Source: Anaerolineae bacterium (lineage in GTDB: Bacteria; Chloroflexota; Anaerolineae; Anaerolineales; E44-bin32). Taken from it: a DNA stretch of 64,000 nt. The translations under genes and the position numbers were made by a program. Below are positions 49,732 to 59,565 of the stretch, in pieces. Numbering within the stretch: position 1 is the stretch's first letter; the number at the start of each line of letters is the position of its first letter. Under the pieces are notes generated by a model that saw nothing but the letters and a program-made list of their open reading frames with translations, ran no database searches and was not told the DNA's origin. Location of the stretch: NCBI GenBank assembly GCA_030605795.1, contig JAUWHR010000014.1, forward strand, positions 1 through 64,000. The letters run 5' to 3'.

Positions 49732-50970
49732 TTACTCTTCGGGCGGTAGCAACCTCAGGAAATGTCGCTTGCCAACACGCAGCACCTTTGGTTCATCCAA
49801 TTCGAGAATTTCCTTTGGGTCCTCGACAACCACACCGTCCAGTCGCACACCTCTTTGATCCACTAACCGTCGGGCTTCACTCTTGCTCTTTGTCAATCCC
49901 GCTTCAACTATGATTTCGACTAGCTTTATACCATGTCGTGTATGGAAATCCGGCATCTCCTCCGGTTTTTCCCGCTCCTGAAACACTCGCCGGAAGGCTG
50001 CCTCCGCCGGCTCGACGGATTCCTCCCCATAGTAGATACCGACAATCTCACGTGCCATGCGCATCTTGACATCCCGGGGATGAAGTTCACCCGATTCCAA
50101 TCCGGCTTCGATCTCGTCGATCTCGGTCGGCGTCAAACGGGTCACCAAACGGAAGTAGTCTCCCATTGCGATGTCGGGTACGCTCATAACCTTACCATAC
50201 ATGTCTTCCGGATCGGTTTGGAGCGGGATATGGTTCCCTAACGACTTGCTCATTTTCACCACCCCATCGGTCCCAGGGAGGATACCGAGGATAATGGCAA
50301 TGTTAGGCTTCTCACCCAGGGCTTCCATAAGCTTTCGCGCGGCGGTGACGATGTTGAACAATTGATCTGTTCCCCCGATCTGAACGTCAGTCTTCAAGTG
50401 ATACGCGTCGTACCCTTGCATCAGGGTATAGAAGAACTCGTGCAGATAGATCGGATCCTCTGCCTTCCATCGCTTACGGAAAGCCTCCCGGGTGAGGAAT
50501 TGCTGCAGGGTGAAATGCGAGGCCAACTCAATCAGATCCTGAAAAGTCAGCTTTGAGAGCCAAGTATCATTGTATGCAATACGGGTCTGATTCGGGTCCA
50601 GGATCTTAAATGCCTGCTCGGCATAAGTCTCAGCGTTGAGGGTTGCATCTTCCATGCTGATTTGAGCTCGGACACTATTTTTATCGGAGGGATCGCCGAC
50701 AAGCGAGGTAAACCGACCGATGACAAAGGTCACATCGTGCCCCAATTCCTGGAACTGGCGCATTTTGCGTATCGGGACGGTGTGTCCCAAATGCAGATCA
50801 GAGGTGCGGGGGTCGAAGCCACAATATACCCGCAACTTACGCCCCTCCTTCTCTACCTCAAGCAGGCGCATGCGAAGTTCCTGCGCCATGGCTTGTTTAA
50901 GGGTCTCATCGCCATACTTGGTGCCCTGCATTAGCAGGGAAACTTGTGTATCAAGTTCTGTTTTATTCAC
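49732..50970 (-). CDS. tyrS: tyrosyl-tRNA synthetase
   Basis: YCGFDPRTSDLHLGHTVPIRKMRQFQELGH; KMSKSLGNHI; C-terminal S4 domain. Confidence 0.95.
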   Translation of the reverse strand: MNKTELDTQVSLLMQGTKYGDETLKQAMAQELRMRLLEVEKEGRKLRVYCGFDPRTSDLHLGHTVPIRKMRQFQELGHDVTFVIGRFTSLVGDPSDKNSVRAQISMEDATLNAETYAEQAFKILDPNQTRIAYNDTWLSKLTFQDLIELASHFTLQQFLTREAFRKRWKAEDPIYLHEFFYTLMQGYDAYHLKTDVQIGGTDQLFNIVTAARKLMEALGEKPNIAIILGILPGTDGVVKMSKSLGNHIPLQTDPEDMYGKVMSVPDIAMGDYFRLVTRLTPTEIDEIEAGLESGELHPRDVKMRMAREIVGIYYGEESVEPAEAAFRRVFQEREKPEEMPDFHTRHGIKLVEIIVEAGLTKSKSEARRLVDQRGVRLDGVVVEDPKEILELDEPKVLRVGKRHFLRLLPPEE

Positions 50971-51000
50971 CGGCTATGCTCCTCTATTAGAGTGGAGGAT

Positions 51001-51039
51001 TAAAAAAAGTAATCAGCGTTGGCTGCGCAGCCCACGCTG
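51001..51039 (-). terminator. Rho-independent terminator/attenuator between glycosyltransferase gene and tyrS
   Basis: CAGCGTTGGCTGCGCAGCCCACGCTG hairpin (51014-51039) followed on the minus strand by TTTTTTT (51002-51008). Confidence 0.75.
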
Positions 51040-51263
51040 GTTTCATCAGAAAAACGGTGACAATGGACAACTCACTCGGCGTTGAGCGCGCAGCAGACTC
51101 CGGAGGTGGGGCGGCAACCGCCCCTGGTATAGATATACCGTCGTGCGCCTAGGACCATGAGGAAATCCAAATCGATACAATCATATCACATTGATTTTAA
51201 TACCTGCAAACGAAAACAACAACGATTGTAGGTCACGAAAAAGGACAAAACGGGTGATCCTTA

Positions 51264-52871
51264 TTACCGTACCCATAATACTATTTCATCCGAGACGATT
51301 TCTGTTGAGAGGGTAACTGCTTCATAGCCATGTTGGATCGCAAAACGAGTAAGTGGTTTTTCAAGTCCACCACGATCTCCAAAGCCAAATCCATCATTTT
51401 TACTCTCAAATCCAACCAGTATCGCGTCTGGCGGATTATTCTCCAAGTAACCGTCTAAGTCCAGATACGAAATTACACCGTACTCCTCTCTCTTTTCCTC
51501 AGATAACAAGAAAGCAGTCCTCCAGGTGAAGGGACCTGTAGCAAAAGCCTCATAAATATCCAACCCCCCTTCCAGAGGCATAATAGGTGCGAGTGTTAAA
51601 ATTTTTCCTTCACCCAACAAGGATTTAATATCCATTCCAAAATTGTGTACTTGAATAGTGAGCAATTGATTGGGGTGGTTCATCAGTTTAATATCATCAA
51701 AACTAACGATACGAGCACTGCCAATAATTATGGCTGGAAGAAGAGGAATAATAATCAGAAACCAGCTCAACTGCCTCCGTTTACCAAATAAGGTACTGAA
51801 ACCAAAGAATATTCCCAGGATGAGGAATGGGATTGGCGCATAATAATATTGATACCATGAGGGGGTAGGACCAAATGACCCGATTAAAAGGAACAAGCTT
51901 AACCCAAAGGCAAACACAAGCGACATTTTAGTGCTCGTTTTCGTCACCATGCTCTTCACGGTAGCGGTGACCATAATGACGAACAAACCCAGGTAAAGGA
52001 GCATATTCAGGGGAGAGGAAATCACATCAGTAAGAAAGTAGATTATTTTCCCCGCAATTGTCATACCAGTTCGGTGTCTCAATAATTTCCGATAGACAGG
52101 ATTTAGTTTTGGATAAATAACATTTCCGAAGATAAAGAATTTTGGATTAGCGATGAATAATACAATAGCTGGTAATAACCCCAGAAACACCCCAATAGAA
52201 AATGCAATGATATGCAAGTGCTTTGAAGTTCTCGACCGTTGGGAAGGAAAAATAAGAAAAGCCCCGAGATATGGGATTATTACCGTTGCATAAGACAGAC
52301 GAGCCCCAATTGCCAGCCCTAAGAAAATCCCGCTCAAGAAGACCTTTCGCGTTGAAATATCTTGATTATCGTAACGATAGAGGAATGCAAACGATAATAG
52401 GACAAACAAGGTTGGAAGATCATGGTTCCATGCCTTACCACTGACACTGTCAAAGAGTGGGTTCGTTATTAGTAGGACTACACAAGCAACTGCTAGTAGG
52501 TTTCGGATAAGTGAACCTTGACCATAAAAATGCTGATACGTGATATAGAAGAGTATCCCTGCACTTATAGTTGCACAAACTACGGAAAAAACTCGGGCAC
52601 CTAATAGACAATAATTTGTTAGTTTAAATAATAATGCGTAGATTAAAACCAGATTAGGCATATGATGAAATGGATAATCTATGTAAGGAAAAGAAAACTG
52701 ATCTGCAAGTAGTTTCCCACCGGCTACAAATTGATGCTCATCATGATTTATTTCCGCGTTCAGGGATTTGCTGAGAAGTAGAATGAAAATAGCTAAAAAG
52801 AACAACGAAACACCGATAAATTGAAGTACTCTTGATGAGATTCGTAGTCCGGGTTTCCACTTCTTACTCAT
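51264..52871 (-). CDS. multi-pass membrane glycosyltransferase (GT39/PMT-like)
   Basis: 535 aa, many TM segments; early NHDEHQFVAGGKLLADQFSFPYIDYPFHHMPN resembles the acidic loop of GT-C enzymes. Confidence 0.75.
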   Translation of the reverse strand: MSKKWKPGLRISSRVLQFIGVSLFFLAIFILLLSKSLNAEINHDEHQFVAGGKLLADQFSFPYIDYPFHHMPNLVLIYALLFKLTNYCLLGARVFSVVCATISAGILFYITYQHFYGQGSLIRNLLAVACVVLLITNPLFDSVSGKAWNHDLPTLFVLLSFAFLYRYDNQDISTRKVFLSGIFLGLAIGARLSYATVIIPYLGAFLIFPSQRSRTSKHLHIIAFSIGVFLGLLPAIVLFIANPKFFIFGNVIYPKLNPVYRKLLRHRTGMTIAGKIIYFLTDVISSPLNMLLYLGLFVIMVTATVKSMVTKTSTKMSLVFAFGLSLFLLIGSFGPTPSWYQYYYAPIPFLILGIFFGFSTLFGKRRQLSWFLIIIPLLPAIIIGSARIVSFDDIKLMNHPNQLLTIQVHNFGMDIKSLLGEGKILTLAPIMPLEGGLDIYEAFATGPFTWRTAFLLSEEKREEYGVISYLDLDGYLENNPPDAILVGFESKNDGFGFGDRGGLEKPLTRFAIQHGYEAVTLSTEIVSDEIVLWVR

Positions 52872-52956
52872 CTTTAGCTCTTATCAAGAAATGGTCAGGA
52901 AAAACTGATGATCGTATGGGTCTCTATAGTATGTAGCTTATTATGATCAGCTCGAC

Positions 52957-54396
52957 TTATGGTTCCGATAAGCATAATCCACATAATTTATCCCACCCCT
53001 GCAATATACCTTCACTGATCACCTCGACATCCTCTTGTTTAGCCTCAACCAGAGGCTGCCTCTGTCCACCTATGAGTTCGATTGGGTCTCCATGCACGAC
53101 GGAGACCAGGCACCGACCAAGAAGGCAATCCACAGCATAGGTACCATCCTCCGCGATGAATCCCATCACCCCGGCACCGAAACCGATGAGCGAAATAGTC
53201 TTTCCCTCCACGGTGACCTGGATCTCGCGATCCCCCTCACCGCGCACGACAAGTAGTCTCCCAGATATCAAATCTAAAACGGTACACATCGTCAGCGATA
53301 GCTGGTCCCCACTCGACGTTTCAGGATGTGGATCAAGGATCGTAAGCAGAGTTCGGCTCCCACCAGTCAGGTAGAAGGATGTGGCTGAGAGATCGAATGA
53401 GCCCTCATAGGTTGTCTGCAAGGCCAAACGGGACTCATTTAATGCGGTTAAAGTCGCTCCAGCTGGAATTGTCCCCAGGTTACTTACCATGCCGATAGAT
53501 TCCCCCTCCACGGCTTTGTCCACCCTCACCGAACCATGTATCAGAACCGCATAGCCATAGTCTACCGGTGGGGGAGGAATCCGACTTTCCCGGAGCCAAT
53601 TGATCCCCACCACGCTTAAGGCGAGGACCAACAGAACTCCAACAATGGCGGCTGAGATTGTAACTGGTCCTCGACCCCCTCGCGCCCGACCTCCTGGCAA
53701 CTGCACAACCACTACAGATACATTGTCGTCTACGTCCCGCCCCATGGCGATGCTGAGCAAGTGACGGGCTGCCTCTAATGGCGTGTTTCCTTCGACATAG
53801 TCTGCGATGTCCTCCGGATGAACGAAAGGTTTCCCATCCTCCGGGCTGACCCGGGTCAGGCCATCTGAAGCGAGCACGACACTATCGCCAGGATTGAGGG
53901 CCATTCCCTGTGGATCCCCAGTTTGAATAACCGGTGGATCTAAGGAGCCCAGCAGTTGATCCCCCACACCAGTTAATGGGATGGCTCGTCCCTCTCGCAC
54001 CAAGACAGCCATGGTGTGGCCCACCTGTGCGTAGAAAAGTCGATCTCTCCATATAGCGATGGCAGTTAGGGCGACCTCCCCCAACCCTTCTCCGCTTATG
54101 CTGGCATCCATCAAGAACCGACCGCTATCTTCCAATTGACCACGCAGCACAGAATTCAGATCACGATCGCGCGAGCGGGTTACTCCTTCAAACAGCTGCG
54201 CTACCACCATCTCGGCTGACTCACCTGCTTGGGGGTGTCCTTCGCCATCGGCCACAACCGCCAAGATAAGGTCCTGGCCAACACCCGTGCGTACAGTCTC
54301 AACCCTTACTCTGTCCTGTTGTGGGAGTTCAGGTGAAACCGCCCCTGGGCTTCGTTCGCTTGCATATGATCCCCGTTGGCGGCGAATGGACATCAT
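52957..54396 (-). CDS. PP2C-like protein (degenerate active site) with TM and FecR-like extracytoplasmic domain
   Basis: VVADGEGHPQAGESAEMVVAQL, VVLASDGLTRV, DDNVSVVVVQLPGG; canonical GDSR replaced by VGHTM; TM VGVLLVLALSVVGINWL. Confidence 0.8.
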   Translation of the reverse strand: MMSIRRQRGSYASERSPGAVSPELPQQDRVRVETVRTGVGQDLILAVVADGEGHPQAGESAEMVVAQLFEGVTRSRDRDLNSVLRGQLEDSGRFLMDASISGEGLGEVALTAIAIWRDRLFYAQVGHTMAVLVREGRAIPLTGVGDQLLGSLDPPVIQTGDPQGMALNPGDSVVLASDGLTRVSPEDGKPFVHPEDIADYVEGNTPLEAARHLLSIAMGRDVDDNVSVVVVQLPGGRARGGRGPVTISAAIVGVLLVLALSVVGINWLRESRIPPPPVDYGYAVLIHGSVRVDKAVEGESIGMVSNLGTIPAGATLTALNESRLALQTTYEGSFDLSATSFYLTGGSRTLLTILDPHPETSSGDQLSLTMCTVLDLISGRLLVVRGEGDREIQVTVEGKTISLIGFGAGVMGFIAEDGTYAVDCLLGRCLVSVVHGDPIELIGGQRQPLVEAKQEDVEVISEGILQGWDKLCGLCLSEP

Positions 54397-54503
54397 TTCT
54401 CTATCCTCAACCCTCTTCTAAGTTGTGTATCCCAACAAAGTTCGAGACAAATGCATAATGACTCGTCTGACTCGATCATCCATTTATTACCCAAGCAAGG
54501 CGG

Positions 54504-56351
54504 TCACTCCTCTGTGGGGGCTACCGTAATCTCGGTTGGCGGCGGTGGCTCGGTTGACGGCGGCGGTTCGGTTGACGGCGGTTCGGTTGGCGGTTTTGTC
54601 GGTATTGGCGTATCCGTCGGCACTGGAGCCTGAGTCGCAGTCGGGATTGGAGGTGGCTGAGGTATCTCCGTATCGCGTGGTGGGGGGGAAGTGCGGGTAG
54701 CAGATGGGGGGACGAAGAGCGGGCCGAGCTGCGTTCGGGTCGGGGTTGCCGGCATGCTGGCAGAAGTTGAGGTGGCCAACGCAACCGTCGGTGTCAGCAC
54801 CAACCCCCCTCCATACCCCCCAAAGGCATACAGCTGGTTACGCGTCGCATCCGGCGGGCTAAACTCTCCTGCTGTATTCACCCAGATATGTTGCCCACCC
54901 TCCAATACATGACCAAGCCCACCCGAAATTTCATCAACCACCTCACACAAACCACTGAAACAATCCAGGTCAAAGCGCTGCTCGCCAGAATTGAAGGTCA
55001 ACCCCATAACGGCTGACTTCGATCTCGCCAACGTCCCTGCTGGAGATCTGACGATCAATGTTGACATCCCACCCACATCACACGCGACCAGGATTACTCC
55101 TTCTTCAATTACGAGGATCGTCTGTTGAGTGTCGATCCCATCGGCGATAGCCATCAATTCCACTTGCGTGTCAGGTCCAATGTATACGATGTTCCCATCC
55201 GCTAAACCCAACCGAGCATACGAATCCGATCCATAAACGACGACATAGACTCCCTCACCGGAGGCGATTAAATCCTCCGCATGCAGAGGACGCCTGCCTC
55301 CTCCAGGGCTCACCACCTCAGCTCTCCCTTCGAGTTCCGACACAAAAGAAACACCCGAGGGCAGAGAAGGGATGGTCGGTCCTGCAGATGGACCAGCAGT
55401 CGGATTTATAAGCCTCGGCAGGAGCCAAACACCAGCGACGACCAGGAGAAGCACGCTTGCAGCCACACCGAAGGCTGGCAGGAGTGTTCGAGGTATACGC
55501 AACCCACCGGGAACCGCCAGGACGACCACCGAAACGTTATCATCCACTTTTCGATCGAGAGCTCGTTTCACAAGTAAATCAGCAGCCTGCTTCGGCGACC
55601 GACCTACGGTCAGGTTGGCAAACTCGCGTTCCTCAACGTAGTGCTCCAATGGATGGTCGTGGCGAGCCTTCGTCAGACCATCCGAGCAAATCACAACCCG
55701 ATCCCCCGGCTTAAGTGGAAGTCCTTGAGCCGCTCGCGCTTCCGCCTCATCCTCCTTCCCACCCTGCAACCACATTCCGAGGTCCACATTCAAGATGGCA
55801 TCGTATCCAATTGAGCGGACAATTTCATCTTTTCGAGGATGGCGGGCAACTTCCTCGGCGGTTAGCTTTCCTGATCGTAGGATTTCGTTTTCCCATGTGT
55901 GATCCATTGTCAATCGCAGCACCTGCTTGCCGCGTATGAGATAGATACGGCTGTCGCCAACATTGGCGACATACAAGTGGTTATCAACAATGGCGGCGAC
56001 AGCTGCAGTTGAGCCCATGTTCATCTTCCGTCGGCTGCGTCTGGCATCGGTGAATACTTGCTGGTTGGCAACCTTCATCGCCCCCTCGAGTATCAAGGGG
56101 AGGTTCCTCCCAACCGAGTGAGTACAATGCTCAATGACGGCGTTGACAGTTATCTCTGCAGCCCGTTCCCCTGCGTTTTCACCTCCGATGCCGTCAGCTA
56201 CAACACCCAGCGTCATCACCAAGCCACCTGCAGTGGTTATTGACTCAGCCCGACATCGATCTTCAAGCAGGGTCCGTCTGGTAGATGCACCGATATGGGA
56301 GACAGCTGCCACACGAACCTCACCCACCGTTTGTGTTGAGGAAGCCGCCAT
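54504..56351 (-). CDS. PP2C-family Ser/Thr phosphatase with TM, FecR-like domain and Pro/Thr-rich tail
   Basis: GVVADGIGGENAGERAAEI, VANVGDSRIYLIRG, TMDHTWENEI, VVICSDGLTK, DNVSVVVLAVPGG; tail PTEPPSTEPPPSTEPPPPTE. Confidence 0.9.
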   Translation of the reverse strand: MAASSTQTVGEVRVAAVSHIGASTRRTLLEDRCRAESITTAGGLVMTLGVVADGIGGENAGERAAEITVNAVIEHCTHSVGRNLPLILEGAMKVANQQVFTDARRSRRKMNMGSTAAVAAIVDNHLYVANVGDSRIYLIRGKQVLRLTMDHTWENEILRSGKLTAEEVARHPRKDEIVRSIGYDAILNVDLGMWLQGGKEDEAEARAAQGLPLKPGDRVVICSDGLTKARHDHPLEHYVEEREFANLTVGRSPKQAADLLVKRALDRKVDDNVSVVVLAVPGGLRIPRTLLPAFGVAASVLLLVVAGVWLLPRLINPTAGPSAGPTIPSLPSGVSFVSELEGRAEVVSPGGGRRPLHAEDLIASGEGVYVVVYGSDSYARLGLADGNIVYIGPDTQVELMAIADGIDTQQTILVIEEGVILVACDVGGMSTLIVRSPAGTLARSKSAVMGLTFNSGEQRFDLDCFSGLCEVVDEISGGLGHVLEGGQHIWVNTAGEFSPPDATRNQLYAFGGYGGGLVLTPTVALATSTSASMPATPTRTQLGPLFVPPSATRTSPPPRDTEIPQPPPIPTATQAPVPTDTPIPTKPPTEPPSTEPPPSTEPPPPTEITVAPTEE

Positions 56352-56398
56352 TAGTTGAGTTCCTGATACCCAGACCTAATTTGTCCGTCGATTCAAGA

Positions 56399-57370
56399 TT
56401 AACGTTGCCAGGGAAACCGTCGCTTCGACTTAGCTACTCTCAACACTCGACGATTTCCGCCATAATACTTGATGATACGGTTGAATTGCTCCATCGTCAC
56501 CCTCAATTGAGGGTCCTTAGAGAGACATCCCTCAATGATATATTCATCCAGCTCTTTGGGAACATCGCTGCGCTCACTAGCAATAGGCGCCGGCATCGCG
56601 CGCAGAATGGCGGAGGTTATACTCCGATCGGTGACGCCCATGAAAGGTTCTCTACCGACCAGCAAACGATAGAGTAAAATCCCCATACTCCATACATCAG
56701 CTTTTGCCGGGTCATACCTCTGCACAACTTCAGGTGCGCTAGGATCACGTGTTTCCTGTAGCCTCTCCGGCGCCATGTAGACCACCGAGCCATCCAGTTG
56801 TTGTTTGATAAGCTTGGCGGCGACGCCGAAGTCAATGAGCACCGGATCATACTGTTGGCCAACTTTAAGCGAACTGCGGAAGAGGATATTATCAGGCTTG
56901 ACATCGTTATGGGCAAAGCCCCGACGATGGATATGGGCAAGCGTGACCCCCACCTGGTGACAAATGGCAGCGGCCTCATCCAACCGCAAAGGACCCAGCG
57001 CGCGTATATAACTCTCTAGCGATCCACCTCGTAGACATTCCATCCCGAAAAACCACGGACCGCCTTCGATCTCGACAGCCCGTTCCTTATACGGGTTCTT
57101 GCCACTTGATACAGGCACTAGACGGACCACGCCCGGGTGGTCTAATTTCTGGAGAATCTCAACTTCCTTCTGAATCGCAGCGAAAAAGAATTGCTGGTTG
57201 GGACCGCCAACCCGGCTAATTTTTAATGCGACATCAGATCCGCCTCCCCCTTTGGGCGCTGCCCTTACGACACGCGCCATACCGCCCCGCCCTTCCGGAT
57301 AAACCTCACTTACCTTATAGGCGCCAATGGGATACCCGGGTTTCACGTTAGGCAATCGATAAAGTGCCAA
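56399..57370 (-). CDS. serine/threonine protein kinase
   Basis: VALKISR, GFAHNDVKPDNILF, LIDFGVAAKL, YMAPERL, DVWSMGILLYRLLVGREPF. Confidence 0.93.
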   Translation of the reverse strand: MALYRLPNVKPGYPIGAYKVSEVYPEGRGGMARVVRAAPKGGGGSDVALKISRVGGPNQQFFFAAIQKEVEILQKLDHPGVVRLVPVSSGKNPYKERAVEIEGGPWFFGMECLRGGSLESYIRALGPLRLDEAAAICHQVGVTLAHIHRRGFAHNDVKPDNILFRSSLKVGQQYDPVLIDFGVAAKLIKQQLDGSVVYMAPERLQETRDPSAPEVVQRYDPAKADVWSMGILLYRLLVGREPFMGVTDRSITSAILRAMPAPIASERSDVPKELDEYIIEGCLSKDPQLRVTMEQFNRIIKYYGGNRRVLRVAKSKRRFPWQR

Positions 57371-57406
57371 GAATCCTCTCCCAATGCGACATCGCTCAAT
57401 TACAAA

Positions 57407-59353
57407 CTAAGAGCTTTGCTCTATTATGCGCCGTGGCTTTGTGCGGCGAATATCGTCATCCATACCTGGTGGCTGACCATCCGGTCTGGCCAATTGGAAC
57501 AAGAAGCGAAGGCCACCCCGTTCAAGTGGTGCGACATCGATGACATCGCCATCTTGAAGCATCAGAGGCTCTAAAGGGGGCAACTTCTCGTCATTGACTA
57601 GGGTCCCATTGGTACTATCTTCATCGCGAATGGTGAAGTGATCATCTTCATCGAGGATGGTGCAATGAAGCCGGCTGATGGGGCTGTCTTCGTCATTAAT
57701 ATGGAAAAGTAGATCAGCATGACGACGCGAACGACCAATAGCCGTCGTGCCATAAATTTCGTAGGGCTTGGACGGAAGCTTGTCAAATCCTTCAAGTGGA
57801 ACCAGGTAGGCTCTAGCGATAAGTGCTGTCCTTCTACCGGTCACCCTCTCGACAAAATCAATAATGTTTTCTCCTGCCTGTTGGATGGCAGGTACCAGTC
57901 GCGAGCGGTTGAAGAAGAGAAATACGGCCAGTGCAACCGCGACCAGCGCTACACCCAAAGCGACATAGACTAGCATCGATTCTGTGGGTTTAAAGCCGGT
58001 AGCAGGGGGAGGGATATATTCAATCGCAATCGTGACCGATGATGAGATGCCCGGCATACCGAGTTCATCCTCAACCCGCACTTTCAACTCCGCCGGCACC
58101 TGTCCTTCGATCTGATAAGAACGAATGTCCCAAGCGAACTCCACCCGTCCATCCACCACCTGAGATTGGGCGACAGTGATGTCGTCCACCAGCAACCGAG
58201 CTTGTCCTAAACTCCTGGGGTATTCATCCCCCCAGCTCACCTCCGCTTCAACTATGATGAACGTCGGGACAGCTTCAGTCGGTGTCCCGGGTTCTTCCTG
58301 TCCTTGGCGGGTGATCAGAGTTCCCACGCTAGGGGAAATAATTTCAACCTGTGGGTTTTCCAGTTCGACGCTGTATTGGCTGAATGCCTGATAAATTTGG
58401 CCGGCTTGATTCAATTCTAGAGCCACCTCACGCATGCTCGGGGAAGAAGAAGTAGAGCGAAAGGACACAAGATACTCGCCTCTTGGTGCTGTTAAGGACT
58501 CGAACAGCTGCTCCAAACCCTCTACCTCGTAAAGGGCGATGAACTTCCCTCCGGTTACCTCAGCCAATGGGCGCAAGGCTTCGTCCCAATAATGCGTTTC
58601 TTTTGGTCGGGTAAGGATGACGTGAATCGGAATACCAACATTGATTGCCCGCTCTGCCACGTCTGCGAGATCGGCCCTTACGCCCGGTGTGAAGATAACC
58701 AGGGCTTGTGGTTTTAATTCCCCTCCTGCTGAATATAGCAATTCATCCAGCCCATGCTCCAAGGCAGCTCTGGTGAAGTCGCCATACTTTGGGGATCTCG
58801 AAAAGCCGTAGTCAGGAGGCGGTATGTACCCGGTAAGGATCTCTCCTATCTCCTGCGGGTCATCCCCCATCGGCGCGAGGATGATAGTCGAAGTGCCTTC
58901 TTGAACCAGGATTGTGACCTCGTCGACGCCGGCGACCATCCATGGTCGGCCTAAGATGAAGGTCTGAATATGTTCCCGAGCGGCATCATAGACTGATGCC
59001 AAGCTGACGCCGGTATGTAACACACCATCGCCGGGATCAATAACGAATGCCAGTCGAACACCCGCCTCAACCGATTCAACCGAAATAACTGAAAGTTCAA
59101 CGCCATCTTCAAGAACAATAAAGCTAACATCTGACAATATATCTACCGAAGCACCCGACCTCTCCCGGGCAGCCACCTGCAATCGAACCAATGGAAATTC
59201 CTCTGTATTCACGTCTGTGATAGTAAATACCTCAACCTCCCCCTGCGACATGACGACTATAGGAAGAAAGATCAATGTTCCAGCCAAAATAAAGATCAGT
59301 CCGATCCGCCAAATTTTCCTATTACCTTTTATAAAGGCTGGAGCTATATACAT
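57407..59353 (-). CDS. VWA-like plus FHA domain membrane protein
   Basis: N-terminal TM; VWA-like region with degenerate MIDAS (FVIDPGDGV); TM LVYVALGVALVAVALAVFLFF; FHA TAIGRSRRHADLLFH...SRLHCTILDEDDHFTIRDEDSTNGTLVND. Confidence 0.85.
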   Translation of the reverse strand: MYIAPAFIKGNRKIWRIGLIFILAGTLIFLPIVVMSQGEVEVFTITDVNTEEFPLVRLQVAARERSGASVDILSDVSFIVLEDGVELSVISVESVEAGVRLAFVIDPGDGVLHTGVSLASVYDAAREHIQTFILGRPWMVAGVDEVTILVQEGTSTIILAPMGDDPQEIGEILTGYIPPPDYGFSRSPKYGDFTRAALEHGLDELLYSAGGELKPQALVIFTPGVRADLADVAERAINVGIPIHVILTRPKETHYWDEALRPLAEVTGGKFIALYEVEGLEQLFESLTAPRGEYLVSFRSTSSSPSMREVALELNQAGQIYQAFSQYSVELENPQVEIISPSVGTLITRQGQEEPGTPTEAVPTFIIVEAEVSWGDEYPRSLGQARLLVDDITVAQSQVVDGRVEFAWDIRSYQIEGQVPAELKVRVEDELGMPGISSSVTIAIEYIPPPATGFKPTESMLVYVALGVALVAVALAVFLFFNRSRLVPAIQQAGENIIDFVERVTGRRTALIARAYLVPLEGFDKLPSKPYEIYGTTAIGRSRRHADLLFHINDEDSPISRLHCTILDEDDHFTIRDEDSTNGTLVNDEKLPPLEPLMLQDGDVIDVAPLERGGLRFLFQLARPDGQPPGMDDDIRRTKPRRIIEQSS

Positions 59354-59565
59354 TCACAACCTCCCCAAATGTTCTGCATGAATAAGTCGCCGAGTCTCGC
59401 AATTCTCATTATCACGACCTTCGGGCAGGAACAAAATAGGCTACGCGCCGGGTTTTGTGAACATGCATTTGTGAATTCATCTGCCCCTTGCTACTGCTAG
59501 AACAGGTATGGTTCCATCTTATATTAAACCTCACTTCAGTTGCAAGCATTGCGACATGACCGACG

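Noticed and set aside
50971-51260. Possible T-box riboswitch upstream of tyrS
   Set aside because: A terminator hairpin and a GC-rich stem are present, but I find no T-box antiterminator sequence (TGGNACCGCG-like); the terminator may simply end the upstream glycosyltransferase transcript.
54530-54610. Tandem GGCGG(C/T)TCGGTTG repeats as a possible regulatory or CRISPR-like array
   Set aside because: They encode the Pro/Thr/Glu-rich tail of the PP2C protein; no spacers, so low-complexity coding sequence.
55281-55939. Overlapping plus-strand ORFs over the PP2C gene
   Set aside because: Antisense to a strong PP2C CDS; low-complexity translations.
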